Assembly: GCA_024691465.1 (NCBI GenBank)
Contig: JAILNO010000189.1
Location: forward strand, 1 to 23,532
Origin: Pseudobutyrivibrio sp.
GTDB taxonomy: Bacteria > Bacillota_A > Clostridia > Lachnospirales > Lachnospiraceae
DNA length: 23,532 nucleotides
Direction of reading: 5' to 3'
The position numbers and the translations under genes are program-made. Below the pieces are notes generated by a model, which made no database searches, had not been told where the DNA came from, and was given only the letters and a program-made list of their open reading frames with translations. Below, piece after piece: positions 16,294 through 23,532 of the stretch (within the stretch, counting starts at the first letter, position 1; every line of letters starts with the position of its first letter).

Positions 16294-18387
16294 TTATTTT
16301 ACTGAATAAAGAATTGCGCCGTATGTTGGATATGGCCAGATATCACTTGGAACTACTGTCTCAAGCTCATCAACCACCTCACGTAACTCATTCATATCAG
16401 CGAAGATTACATCGTGATGATACTTAGCTAAATCGTAAGTCTCTGTAAGCTCCTTACCCTTTTCAATATCCTCATCCAGCTTTTCAAGTCTCTCATCCAT
16501 CTGAGTAGTAAGCTTAGCTGCTCTCTCAAGAAGCTTCTTTTCAACTGATGAATCAAGCTTAAGACCTGTGGCTGCCTTAGCATTAAGTGTCTCCGCAAGT
16601 GAATACTGATAATCATTAGCTGCAGCCATGATATTCTTCTTAACCATAGCCTTCATTGTTAGAGCTTCGATATCGATTACCTTATAGTAATTCTCTAACT
16701 GAATATCGTATCTACTGTAAATCTCCTGCTCAGTAAGTACTGAATGCTTTGTAAATAGATCGATAGACTTCTTTGAAATAAATGTAGGAAGTGCATCAAC
16801 TGTAGACTTAAGATTAGAAAGTCCTCTTCTCTCAGCCTCCTTTACCCATTCCTCTGAGTATCCGTTACCATTGAAGATAATTCTCTGGTGAGCTGTAAGC
16901 TCTCTCTTAACTAATTCAGCCACTGCCTTATCTAAATCAGCTGCCTTCTCAATCTCAGCAGCGAACTGATCAAGCTCCTCGGCAACGATTGTATTAAGTA
17001 TGATGTTAGGACCTGAGATAGATGTTGCACTACCAAGAGATCTAAACTCGAACTTGTTACCTGTGAAAGCAAATGGTGAAGTTCTATTTCTATCAGTTGT
17101 ATCCTGTGAAATGCTAGGAACTACTGAAGTACCGATATTCATTTTCTTCTTCTTAATGTCTGTATAGTCTGTTCCGTCGATGATAGACTCTACAATAGCC
17201 TCAAGCTCATCGCCAAGGAACATAGAGATAATTGCTGGTGGTGCCTCATTAGCACCTAATCTGTGATCATTGCCAGCTGAAGCAACAGATACACGGAGCA
17301 AATCCTGGTACTCATCAACAGCCTTAATAACAGCTGTAAGGAAAAGCAAGAACTGAGTGTTCTGGGAAGGAGTTGCACCTGGTTCTAACAGGTTTACTCC
17401 AGTATCAGTTGATATAGACCAGTTGTTGTGCTTGCCGGAACCGTTAACACCTGCAAATGGCTTCTCATGCAACAAGCATGTCATGCCATGGCGTTTTGCG
17501 ACTACTTTCATCATTTCCATGGTCAACTGATTGTGATCAGTTGCTATATTAGTGGTTGAGAAAATTGGCGCAAGCTCATGCTGTGCAGGAGCAACTTCGT
17601 TATGCTTAGTCTTTGCCAGGATGCCAAGTTTCCACAACTCCTCGTCTAACTCTTTCATGTAGGCAGAAACTCTAGGCTTGATACTTCCGAAATAGTGATC
17701 GTCAAGTTCCTGTCCCTTTGGAGGCTTAGCTCCGAATAATGTACGGCCTGTATAGATTAAATCTGGGCGCTTATTGTACATCTCTGAATCTATTAAGAAA
17801 TATTCCTGCTCTGGTCCTACTGTTGTGATGACTCTTTTAACATCATCATGACCAAATATCTTAAGAATTCTAACTGCTGATTTATCAAGGGCTTCCATTG
17901 AACGAAGAAGTGGTGTCTTCTTATCAAGTGCCTCACCTGAGTATGAACAGAATGCTGTAGGGATGCAAAGTGTACCATCCTTTACAAATACTGGGCTGGT
18001 AGGATCCCATGCTGTATAACCTCTAGCCTCGAATGTGGCTCTAAGTCCGCCTGAAGGAAATGAAGAAGCATCAGGCTCACCCTTTACTAATTCCTTACCA
18101 GAGAAAGTCATGATTACCCTTCCATTGCCATCTGGCTGTATGAATGAATCATGCTTCTCAGCTGTAACACCTGTCATTGGCTGGAACCAATGTGTGAAAT
18201 GTGTTGCACCTAGTTCAATTGCCCATTCCTTCATAGCATGTGCAATTACATTAGCTAGCTCTCTATCCAGTGGCATTCCCTCCTCAATGGTATGTCTGAG
18301 TGCTTTGTAGGCATCCTTTGGGAGACGCTCTTTCATGGTCTCATCATTAAATACCATACTTCCAAAAATCTCTGTTACCTTACTCAT
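16294..18387 (-). CDS. glnN: type III glutamine synthetase (GSIII)
   Basis: 697 aa, the normal size for GSIII and far longer than type I enzymes (about 445-470). It makes glutamine from glutamate, ammonium and ATP in the cytosol. Family motifs seen are [10 protein letters not shown] (191-200), [14 protein letters not shown] (261-274), [18 protein letters not shown] (307-324) and [17 protein letters not shown] (about 433-449); these include the metal- and ATP-site residues. The ATG follows AAAGGAG with a 6-nt spacer. It starts 17 nt after the asnB stop with no terminator between, so asnB and glnN form one operon. Output feeds gltBD and asnB, both glutamine users encoded alongside. Confidence 0.96.
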   Translation of the reverse strand: MSKVTEIFGSMVFNDETMKERLPKDAYKALRHTIEEGMPLDRELANVIAHAMKEWAIELGATHFTHWFQPMTGVTAEKHDSFIQPDGNGRVIMTFSGKELVKGEPDASSFPSGGLRATFEARGYTAWDPTSPVFVKDGTLCIPTAFCSYSGEALDKKTPLLRSMEALDKSAVRILKIFGHDDVKRVITTVGPEQEYFLIDSEMYNKRPDLIYTGRTLFGAKPPKGQELDDHYFGSIKPRVSAYMKELDEELWKLGILAKTKHNEVAPAQHELAPIFSTTNIATDHNQLTMEMMKVVAKRHGMTCLLHEKPFAGVNGSGKHNNWSISTDTGVNLLEPGATPSQNTQFLLFLTAVIKAVDEYQDLLRVSVASAGNDHRLGANEAPPAIISMFLGDELEAIVESIIDGTDYTDIKKKKMNIGTSVVPSISQDTTDRNRTSPFAFTGNKFEFRSLGSATSISGPNIILNTIVAEELDQFAAEIEKAADLDKAVAELVKRELTAHQRIIFNGNGYSEEWVKEAERRGLSNLKSTVDALPTFISKKSIDLFTKHSVLTEQEIYSRYDIQLENYYKVIDIEALTMKAMVKKNIMAAANDYQYSLAETLNAKAATGLKLDSSVEKKLLERAAKLTTQMDERLEKLDEDIEKGKELTETYDLAKYHHDVIFADMNELREVVDELETVVPSDIWPYPTYGAILYSVK

Positions 18388-18404
18388 TTTATTCTCCTTT
18401 CAAA

Positions 18405-19991
18405 TTAAACTCCTGAGTTTCCATAGTTTGATAATACGCGGGCTGAAGGATCATCTACATTACATCCTGGCCATGTCTTATTAGGCATCCAGAAGTCGGC
18501 TATCATGTGTGCCTGTCCTGGGTAGTATTTTTCAAATAGGTCTCTATATAGAAGCGATTCCTTAGTGAATGGTGCTCTATATTCGTATTTACGTTTTGCC
18601 TCCTCAAGGTCTTCATCAGAATATCTTCTGTTTGCATATTCCTTAAGGTAATAGACCATTGAATGGCCAACCGCGTCTGAGAAGGCTGCCTTTTCTCTAA
18701 ATAAGATGTCATATGGCAGGTAATCATCTCCCTCAAATGCATGTCTAAGTAAGTATTTACCCTTCTTGTACTTATTCATCTTAAGCTCAGGATTAATTTT
18801 CATAACATAATCAACGAAGTCTAAATCTCCAAAAGGAACTCTTGCCTCCATTGAGTGAACTGAGATACATCTGTCTGCTCTAAGTACATCGTACATGTAA
18901 AGCTCTCTCAATCTCTTCTCAGCTTCTAACTGAAACTCTTCTGCATTTGGTGCAAAATCTGTATATTTATATCCGAATATCTCATCTGAGATTTCGCCAG
19001 TAAGTAATACTCTCAACTCTGGAAACTTCTTCTTAATCTCCTTACAGATGAGATACATTCCCATGGAAGCTCTGATTGTTGTAATATCATATGTTCCAAG
19101 TGCTGCTACTACTTCTTCAAGTGATTCAAGAACTATTTCCTTGTTAATAATTATTTCATGATGTTCTGAACCAATGTAATCAGCCACCTCTTTAGCATAT
19201 TTCAAATCAATGGCATCCTCATTCATTCCTATGGCGAAGGTCTTAATTGGATTGCCGAGAATCTTCTGTGATATGGCACATACCAATGATGAATCAAGTC
19301 CTCCTGAAAGAAGGAATCCTACTGGAGCATCTGCATCAAGTCTCTTCTCAACTCCTGCCACAAGAAGTTCTTTAATCCTAGCTGCCACCTCATCAACTGA
19401 ATCCTTGCTGTATGGCTTTCTCTCTGAAAGATCCCTGTAGCATACGAATTCGTCTTTACGATAATAATATCCAGGTGGAAATGGATGAACCTCATCGGTA
19501 AGTCCTATCAAGTTCTTAGCCTCTGAAGCAAACATGATTGAACCTTCCTCGTCATATCCGTAGAACAGAGGTCTGATTCCGATTGGATCTCTAGCTGCCA
19601 CTAAATCATCTAGCTCTTTGTCGTATATGACCATTGCAAACTCTGCATCCAGCTTCTCAAACATGGCCACGCCATATTTCTCATACATTGGAAGTATGAT
19701 TTCACAATCACTATCACTTAAGAACTTGTATCCCTCAGTCTTAAGCTCTTCCCTAACAGGCTTGAAGCCATACAGCTCACCATTGCATATCGCATAATTA
19801 CCATTCAGTTCAAAGGGTTGCATGCCAGCTTCTGTCAAACCCATAATTGATAATCTCTGAAAACCCAAAACCGAATCGCTAACGGTTATGACCCGTTGCA
19901 TATCTGGTCCTCTTGAAATTGTTTTAGAAAATGCTTCCTCAAAATCCTTCATTTCGATATGGCATTTACTAAGAGCCATGATTGAACACAT
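18405..19991 (-). CDS. asnB: glutamine-hydrolysing asparagine synthetase
   Basis: 528 aa. The N-terminal class II glutaminase has its nucleophile at Cys2 right after the initiator Met (MCSIM), with RGPD (27-30) and NGELYG (71-76). The synthetase half has the PP-loop SGGLDSS (229-235) for ATP-dependent activation of aspartate. The tail has DDPSARV near the end, matching AsnB. The Cys2 requirement fixes the ATG at 19991; AAGGA lies about 7-8 nt upstream. It is the first gene of the asnB-glnN operon and lies behind a leader terminator, so its expression is probably conditional. Related amidotransferases of the same fold are less likely given the complete AsnB layout. Confidence 0.93.
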   Translation of the reverse strand: MCSIMALSKCHIEMKDFEEAFSKTISRGPDMQRVITVSDSVLGFQRLSIMGLTEAGMQPFELNGNYAICNGELYGFKPVREELKTEGYKFLSDSDCEIILPMYEKYGVAMFEKLDAEFAMVIYDKELDDLVAARDPIGIRPLFYGYDEEGSIMFASEAKNLIGLTDEVHPFPPGYYYRKDEFVCYRDLSERKPYSKDSVDEVAARIKELLVAGVEKRLDADAPVGFLLSGGLDSSLVCAISQKILGNPIKTFAIGMNEDAIDLKYAKEVADYIGSEHHEIIINKEIVLESLEEVVAALGTYDITTIRASMGMYLICKEIKKKFPELRVLLTGEISDEIFGYKYTDFAPNAEEFQLEAEKRLRELYMYDVLRADRCISVHSMEARVPFGDLDFVDYVMKINPELKMNKYKKGKYLLRHAFEGDDYLPYDILFREKAAFSDAVGHSMVYYLKEYANRRYSDEDLEEAKRKYEYRAPFTKESLLYRDLFEKYYPGQAHMIADFWMPNKTWPGCNVDDPSARVLSNYGNSGV

Positions 19992-20020
19992 ATTTTTTTC
20001 CTTCCCATTTTTATGAAACG

Positions 20021-20066
20021 AAAAAGGCGCTGCAAACGAATCTTACGAATCGTTTACAGCGCCTTT
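20021..20066 (-). terminator. leader terminator (attenuator) upstream of asnB
   Basis: Stem arms 20023-20039 and 20050-20066: 17 pairs including one U-G, loop of 10 nt, followed on the minus strand by TTTTT (20021-20025). Outer segments ATGAAAC and GTTTCAT (20013-20019, 20070-20076 on the plus strand) can extend the inverted repeat. It lies between the promoter and the asnB start, so it would stop transcription early unless disrupted. It does not directly follow the gltD stop, so its main role is more likely attenuation. Confidence 0.85.
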
Positions 20067-20071
20067 GCTGT
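20056..20071 (-). promoter_or_regulatory. ANTAR-like antiterminator hairpin (hexaloop AAAGGC) in the asnB leader
   Basis: On the minus strand ACAGC-AAAGGC-GCTGT: a 5-bp stem with a hexaloop having A at position 1 and G at position 4. It shares 20056-20066 with the terminator 5' arm, so only one can form. The ten bases GCAAAGGCGC recur exactly in the glnN-amt switch. Confidence 0.55.
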
Positions 20072-20092
20072 TTCATTAATTATTTGTTTAGA

Positions 20093-20121
20093 ATCATATT
20101 CGTTTGACATTTAATTGTCAA
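20093..20121 (-). promoter_or_regulatory. strong promoter for the asnB-glnN operon
   Basis: On the minus strand TTGACA (20116-20121), 17-nt spacer, TATGAT (20093-20098). The -35 is perfect. The -35 is also one arm of an inverted repeat, TTGACA-ATTAAA-TGTCAA (20104-20121), which could be an operator or an RNA hairpin. The transcript would start near 20086 and meet the attenuator within about 20-60 nt. Confidence 0.8.
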
Positions 20122-20138
20122 GCATTATTTTTAAAAAT

Positions 20139-21635
20139 TTACAAATTAGTATATCCCATTAAGTATTCGTCTACTTCACGAGCGCAGTCTCTTCCCTGAC
20201 GGATAGCCTTAACCACAAGAGATTGACCTGTATGCATATCACCTGCTGTAAATACTTTCTTAACACCTGTTGCAAAGCTCTTAGGACTAATACTTGCCAC
20301 ATTAGTGCGACCATCCAATTCAACCTTAAATGCATCGCTTACATACTTCTCTGAACCTAGGAATCCTGCGGCAATCAAGCACAATTGACAAGGTACTTCC
20401 TTCTCAGTACCTTCCACTGGCACCATCATTCTACGGCCAGATTTCTTATCCACCTTAGACTCAAGTGACACTAAGATAGCAGACTTAAGGTTGCCATTCT
20501 TATCAGTCTTGAATTCTTTGACAGTGGTAGTGTACACACGTGGGTCATGACCGAACTTAGCAATAGCTTCCTCCTGGCCATAATCTGTCTTGCACACTAG
20601 TGGCCACTGTGGCCATGGATTAGTCTCAGCTCTGGTATCTGGTGCCTTAGGCATCATCTCTAATTGAGTCACAGACTTACATCCATGACGGATAGAAGTG
20701 CCTACACAGTCATTGCCTGTATCACCACCACCTATGATAATTACATCCTTATCCTTGGCAGAGATATACTGACCCTCCACCAGGCTCATATCATTGTTCA
20801 TAAGACACTTGGTTGTGGATGTAAGGAAGTCTACAGCAAAGTGGATTCCTTTTGCTCCCTTACGACCTACAGCATCGATATCTCTAGGGTTTGAAGAACC
20901 ACAGCAGAGAATTATAGCATCATACTTCTTGATGATGTCGCTAGCCTTAACATCATCGCCTACATTGGCATTTACGATGAAGTTGACACCCTCCTGCTCC
21001 ATAATATTTATTTTCCTATCGATGATATGCTTCTCAAGCTTCATGTTAGGAATACCGTATCTAAGGAGTCCACCTACCCTATCGTTTCGCTCATATACAG
21101 TCACCAGATGACCTCTTCTATTGAGCTGATCTGCTACTGCTAGACCTGATGGGCCTGAACCAATTACAGCTACCTTCTTACCTGTACGCACCTTAGGTGG
21201 CTTAGCATCAGCTAAACCATTGGCATATGCGTACTCAATAATAGCCATCTCATTTTCCTTAGTTGATACTGGCTCTCCATCCAGACCGCATGTACATGCC
21301 TTTTCGCATAGGGCTGGACATACTCTACATGTGAATTCAGGGAAATTGCTAGTCTTGTGTAGCCTCTTGTAGGCCATCTCATAATTGCCCTGATATACCA
21401 GATCATTCCACTCAGGAATCAGATTATTGAGGGGACATCCAGATGTCATCCCCTTTATAGTCATACCTGATTGGCAAAAAGGTACGCCGCACTCCATACA
21501 GCGAGCTCCTTGCTTCTGTTGCTCCTCCTTTGAGAGAGGTATATGAAACTCATTAAAATTCTTAATACGATTCAGAGGACTAATAGCTTCAGCCTCTTTA
21601 CGTTCATACTCTAAAAATCCAGTTGGCTTTCCCAT
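20139..21635 (-). CDS. gltD: glutamate synthase small subunit (NADPH-dependent, beta)
   Basis: 498 aa from the ATG at 21635, which follows AGGAGGAG. An upstream in-frame ATG at 21683 would lie inside gltB and is rejected. The protein passes electrons from NAD(P)H to the large subunit. The N-terminal iron-sulfur region has Cys46, 49, 54, 67 and Cys103, 106, 110, 114. The FAD site is GSGPSG (159-164) and the NAD(P)H site is GGGDTG (302-307). The end has AGDMHTGQSLVVKAI, the typical second FAD contact. It starts 10 nt after the gltB stop, forming the gltBD operon. No GC-rich terminator follows its stop; 20122-20138 is AT-rich. Confidence 0.95.
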   Translation of the reverse strand: MGKPTGFLEYERKEAEAISPLNRIKNFNEFHIPLSKEEQQKQGARCMECGVPFCQSGMTIKGMTSGCPLNNLIPEWNDLVYQGNYEMAYKRLHKTSNFPEFTCRVCPALCEKACTCGLDGEPVSTKENEMAIIEYAYANGLADAKPPKVRTGKKVAVIGSGPSGLAVADQLNRRGHLVTVYERNDRVGGLLRYGIPNMKLEKHIIDRKINIMEQEGVNFIVNANVGDDVKASDIIKKYDAIILCCGSSNPRDIDAVGRKGAKGIHFAVDFLTSTTKCLMNNDMSLVEGQYISAKDKDVIIIGGGDTGNDCVGTSIRHGCKSVTQLEMMPKAPDTRAETNPWPQWPLVCKTDYGQEEAIAKFGHDPRVYTTTVKEFKTDKNGNLKSAILVSLESKVDKKSGRRMMVPVEGTEKEVPCQLCLIAAGFLGSEKYVSDAFKVELDGRTNVASISPKSFATGVKKVFTAGDMHTGQSLVVKAIRQGRDCAREVDEYLMGYTNL

Positions 21636-21645
21636 TTTTCTCCTC

Positions 21646-23532
21646 CTACTTGCCTGCTGCCATAAGTGTGTTGAAAGCTTCAATCTGAGCCTGCTCTGAA
21701 GACAAACCCTTCTCTTCCATCTGAACTATGGTCTGCATCATCTTTTTATAATCAAAAGGTACAATACGTTTAAACTTAGGCAAGTATTCACTGAAGTTGT
21801 CATATACTTCCTTACCCTTCTTAGAACCTGTTGCCTTAACATGGGCTCCAATTATCTCCTTGAGCTCTAGTACATCATATTTGTCAGTAACCATCTCAAG
21901 GCTAACCATGGATTTATTAAGTTTCTTGTAAAGAGTAGCATCCTCATCTAATACATAAGCTATGCCACCTGACATACCAGCTGCGAAGTTCTTGCCAGTC
22001 TCACCTAAGACTACTACACGGCCCCCTGTCATATACTCGCAACCGTGATCTCCACAGCCCTCAACTACCGCTGTGGCGCCTGAATTACGGACTGCGAATC
22101 TCTCTCCAGCTACGCCGTTTATGAAGGCAGTGCCGCTGGTTGCACCGTAGAGTGCTACATTACCAATAATGATATTCTCATCCTCTTTGTAAGTAGCCTT
22201 AGCTGATGGGTACACAATTAACTTACCACCTGATAATCCCTTACCAAAGTAGTCGTTAGAATCACCTTCCAACTCAAGTGTAAGTCCCTTAGGAATGAAT
22301 GCGCCAAAGGATTGTCCACCTGCGCCATGACACTTAACCTTATATGAGTCCTCAGTTAGATTCTCACCATATCTTCTAGTGAGTTCTGCACCTAAGAGAG
22401 TTCCTAAGCTTCGGTCAGTATTAGTAATATCTACCTCTACTTCCTTGCCTTCACCAGACTCAATAGCCGACTTGAGTTTCTTTAAGAGAACCTTCTCGTC
22501 GATTGTCTTTTCAAGTTCAAAGTTAAATACATTTTTATTGTTATATGAGATCTTCTCACCCTCAAAAGGATTGTTAAGTACAAGGGATAAATCTACCTTG
22601 CTATACTCATTCTTCTTGCAATCATCCTTCACCTTGAGAAGGTCAGTTCTACCGCAGAGTTCATCCACAGTCTTGCAGCCTAACTGCGCCATATATTCAC
22701 GTAACTCCTGAGCGATGAACCTCATGAAATTAACCACATATTCTGGCTTGCCCTTGAATCTCTTTCTAAGCTCAGGGTTTTGTGTAGCCACTCCCACTGG
22801 ACAAGTATCCAGATTACATACACGCATCATCACACAACCCATAGTTACAAGTGGAGCTGTAGCAAATCCAAACTCCTCTGCACCTAGAGCGCAAGCTATA
22901 GCTACATCACGGCCACTCATAAGCTTGCCATCTGTCTCGATTACCACCTTATTCCTGAGGCCATTCATAGTAAGAGTCTGGTGAGCCTCAGCTAGACCTA
23001 ACTCCCATGGAAGACCTGCATTATGGATAGATGACTTAGGAGCTGCACCAGTTCCTCCATCATATCCTGAGATAAGAATTACCTGAGCGCCAGCCTTAGC
23101 AACACCTGATGCAATAGTTCCAACACCTGCCTCTGATACAAGCTTAACAGAGATACGGGCATCCTTATTGGCATTCTTAAGGTCATAGATTAACTCGGCC
23201 AAATCCTCGATTGAATATATATCATGATGAGGTGGTGGCGAAATAAGAGCTACACCAGGAGTAGATAGACGTGTCTTTGCTATCCATGGATATACCTTCT
23301 TACCTGGCAGATGTCCACCCTCTCCAGGCTTAGCCCCCTGTGCCATCTTAATCTGAATCTCTTTAGCAGATACTAAATACTTACTGGTAACACCGAATCG
23401 TCCAGAGGCAACCTGCTTAATCGCAGAACAACGGTTGAGACCATCTGCACCGATTTCGAATCTGGATTCCTCTTCTCCGCCCTCTCCAGAATTAGACTTG
23501 CCGTGAAGCATATTCATAGCAATAGCCATAGT
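21646..23532 (-). CDS. gltB: glutamate synthase large subunit, C-terminal part (5' end off window)
   Basis: The frame runs open to the right edge: 628 residues visible of about 1500. The ATG at 23529 is internal (it continues from a Thr codon at the edge and matches the GltB stretch [18 protein letters not shown]). The part seen holds the FMN-binding synthase domain, with [13 protein letters not shown] (about 153-165). The 3Fe-4S cysteines follow as C-x5-C-x4-C (visible residues 233, 239, 244). The C-terminal GXGXG beta-helix domain is at about 395-560. With GltD it makes two glutamates from glutamine and 2-oxoglutarate. The N-terminal amidotransferase half and the promoter lie outside the window. 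Confidence 0.95.
   Translation of the reverse strand, partial: TMAIAMNMLHGKSNSGEGGEEESRFEIGADGLNRCSAIKQVASGRFGVTSKYLVSAKEIQIKMAQGAKPGEGGHLPGKKVYPWIAKTRLSTPGVALISPPPHHDIYSIEDLAELIYDLKNANKDARISVKLVSEAGVGTIASGVAKAGAQVILISGYDGGTGAAPKSSIHNAGLPWELGLAEAHQTLTMNGLRNKVVIETDGKLMSGRDVAIACALGAEEFGFATAPLVTMGCVMMRVCNLDTCPVGVATQNPELRKRFKGKPEYVVNFMRFIAQELREYMAQLGCKTVDELCGRTDLLKVKDDCKKNEYSKVDLSLVLNNPFEGEKISYNNKNVFNFELEKTIDEKVLLKKLKSAIESGEGKEVEVDITNTDRSLGTLLGAELTRRYGENLTEDSYKVKCHGAGGQSFGAFIPKGLTLELEGDSNDYFGKGLSGGKLIVYPSAKATYKEDENIIIGNVALYGATSGTAFINGVAGERFAVRNSGATAVVEGCGDHGCEYMTGGRVVVLGETGKNFAAGMSGGIAYVLDEDATLYKKLNKSMVSLEMVTDKYDVLELKEIIGAHVKATGSKKGKEVYDNFSEYLPKFKRIVPFDYKKMMQTIVQMEEKGLSSEQAQIEAFNTLMAAGK

Noticed and set aside
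20093..20121. GlnR operator (TGTNA-N7-TNACA) at the asnB promoter
   Set aside because: The inverted repeat there does not match the spacing or bases of the GlnR consensus.

Overview
The window looks like chromosomal DNA of a low- to mid-GC Gram-positive anaerobe, most likely a Lachnospiraceae (Butyrivibrio/Roseburia-like) member of the Clostridia. The grounds are GGAGG-type ribosome binding sites, the style of the PAS/GGDEF/EAL protein, a type III glutamine synthetase next to gltBD, and a TetM-like GTPase carrying a Rae1/YacP nuclease domain. Assignment to a genus is inference. Twelve protein genes are visible, two of them cut by the window ends. No tRNA, rRNA, CRISPR array or insertion sequence was recognised.

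Left part (1-7968, all leftward): a well-formed promoter at 7940-7968 drives argS, an RsmF-type rRNA m5C methyltransferase, a YitT membrane protein and a TetM-like GTPase-Rae1 fusion. These genes are joined by 1-nt TAATG overlaps or an 11-nt overlap, so they look translationally coupled. Beyond them lies a cyclic-di-GMP signalling gene that runs off the left edge. The operon theme is translation and the ribosome.

Middle part (8052-14464): a small rightward FlK-type (fluoroacetyl-CoA thioesterase family) hotdog thioesterase, then a leftward MacAB-like export operon (adaptor, ATPase, permease). A rightward VanR/VanS-like two-component system is divergent from it. Three helically phased CTAAAG repeats in the divergent gap are good candidates for the response-regulator binding site.

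Right part (14381-23532, all leftward): a nitrogen-assimilation cluster of gltB (partial), gltD, asnB, type III glutamine synthetase (glnN) and an ammonium channel with a PII domain fused to its C-terminus. The asnB leader and the glnN-amt gap each hold an intrinsic terminator overlapped by a small competing hairpin. Both small hairpins have the same hexaloop, AAAGGC, with A at position 1 and G at position 4 as described for ANTAR-protein antitermination targets. This suggests that ammonium uptake, glutamine synthesis and asparagine synthesis are controlled together by RNA-binding antitermination.

The most unusual items are (i) the GTPase-Rae1 fusion, which joins a ribosome-clearing factor to a ribosomal A-site mRNA nuclease, (ii) the paired ANTAR-like switches, and (iii) the Amt-PII fusion. 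Functional statements rest on motifs read by eye; no database search was run.
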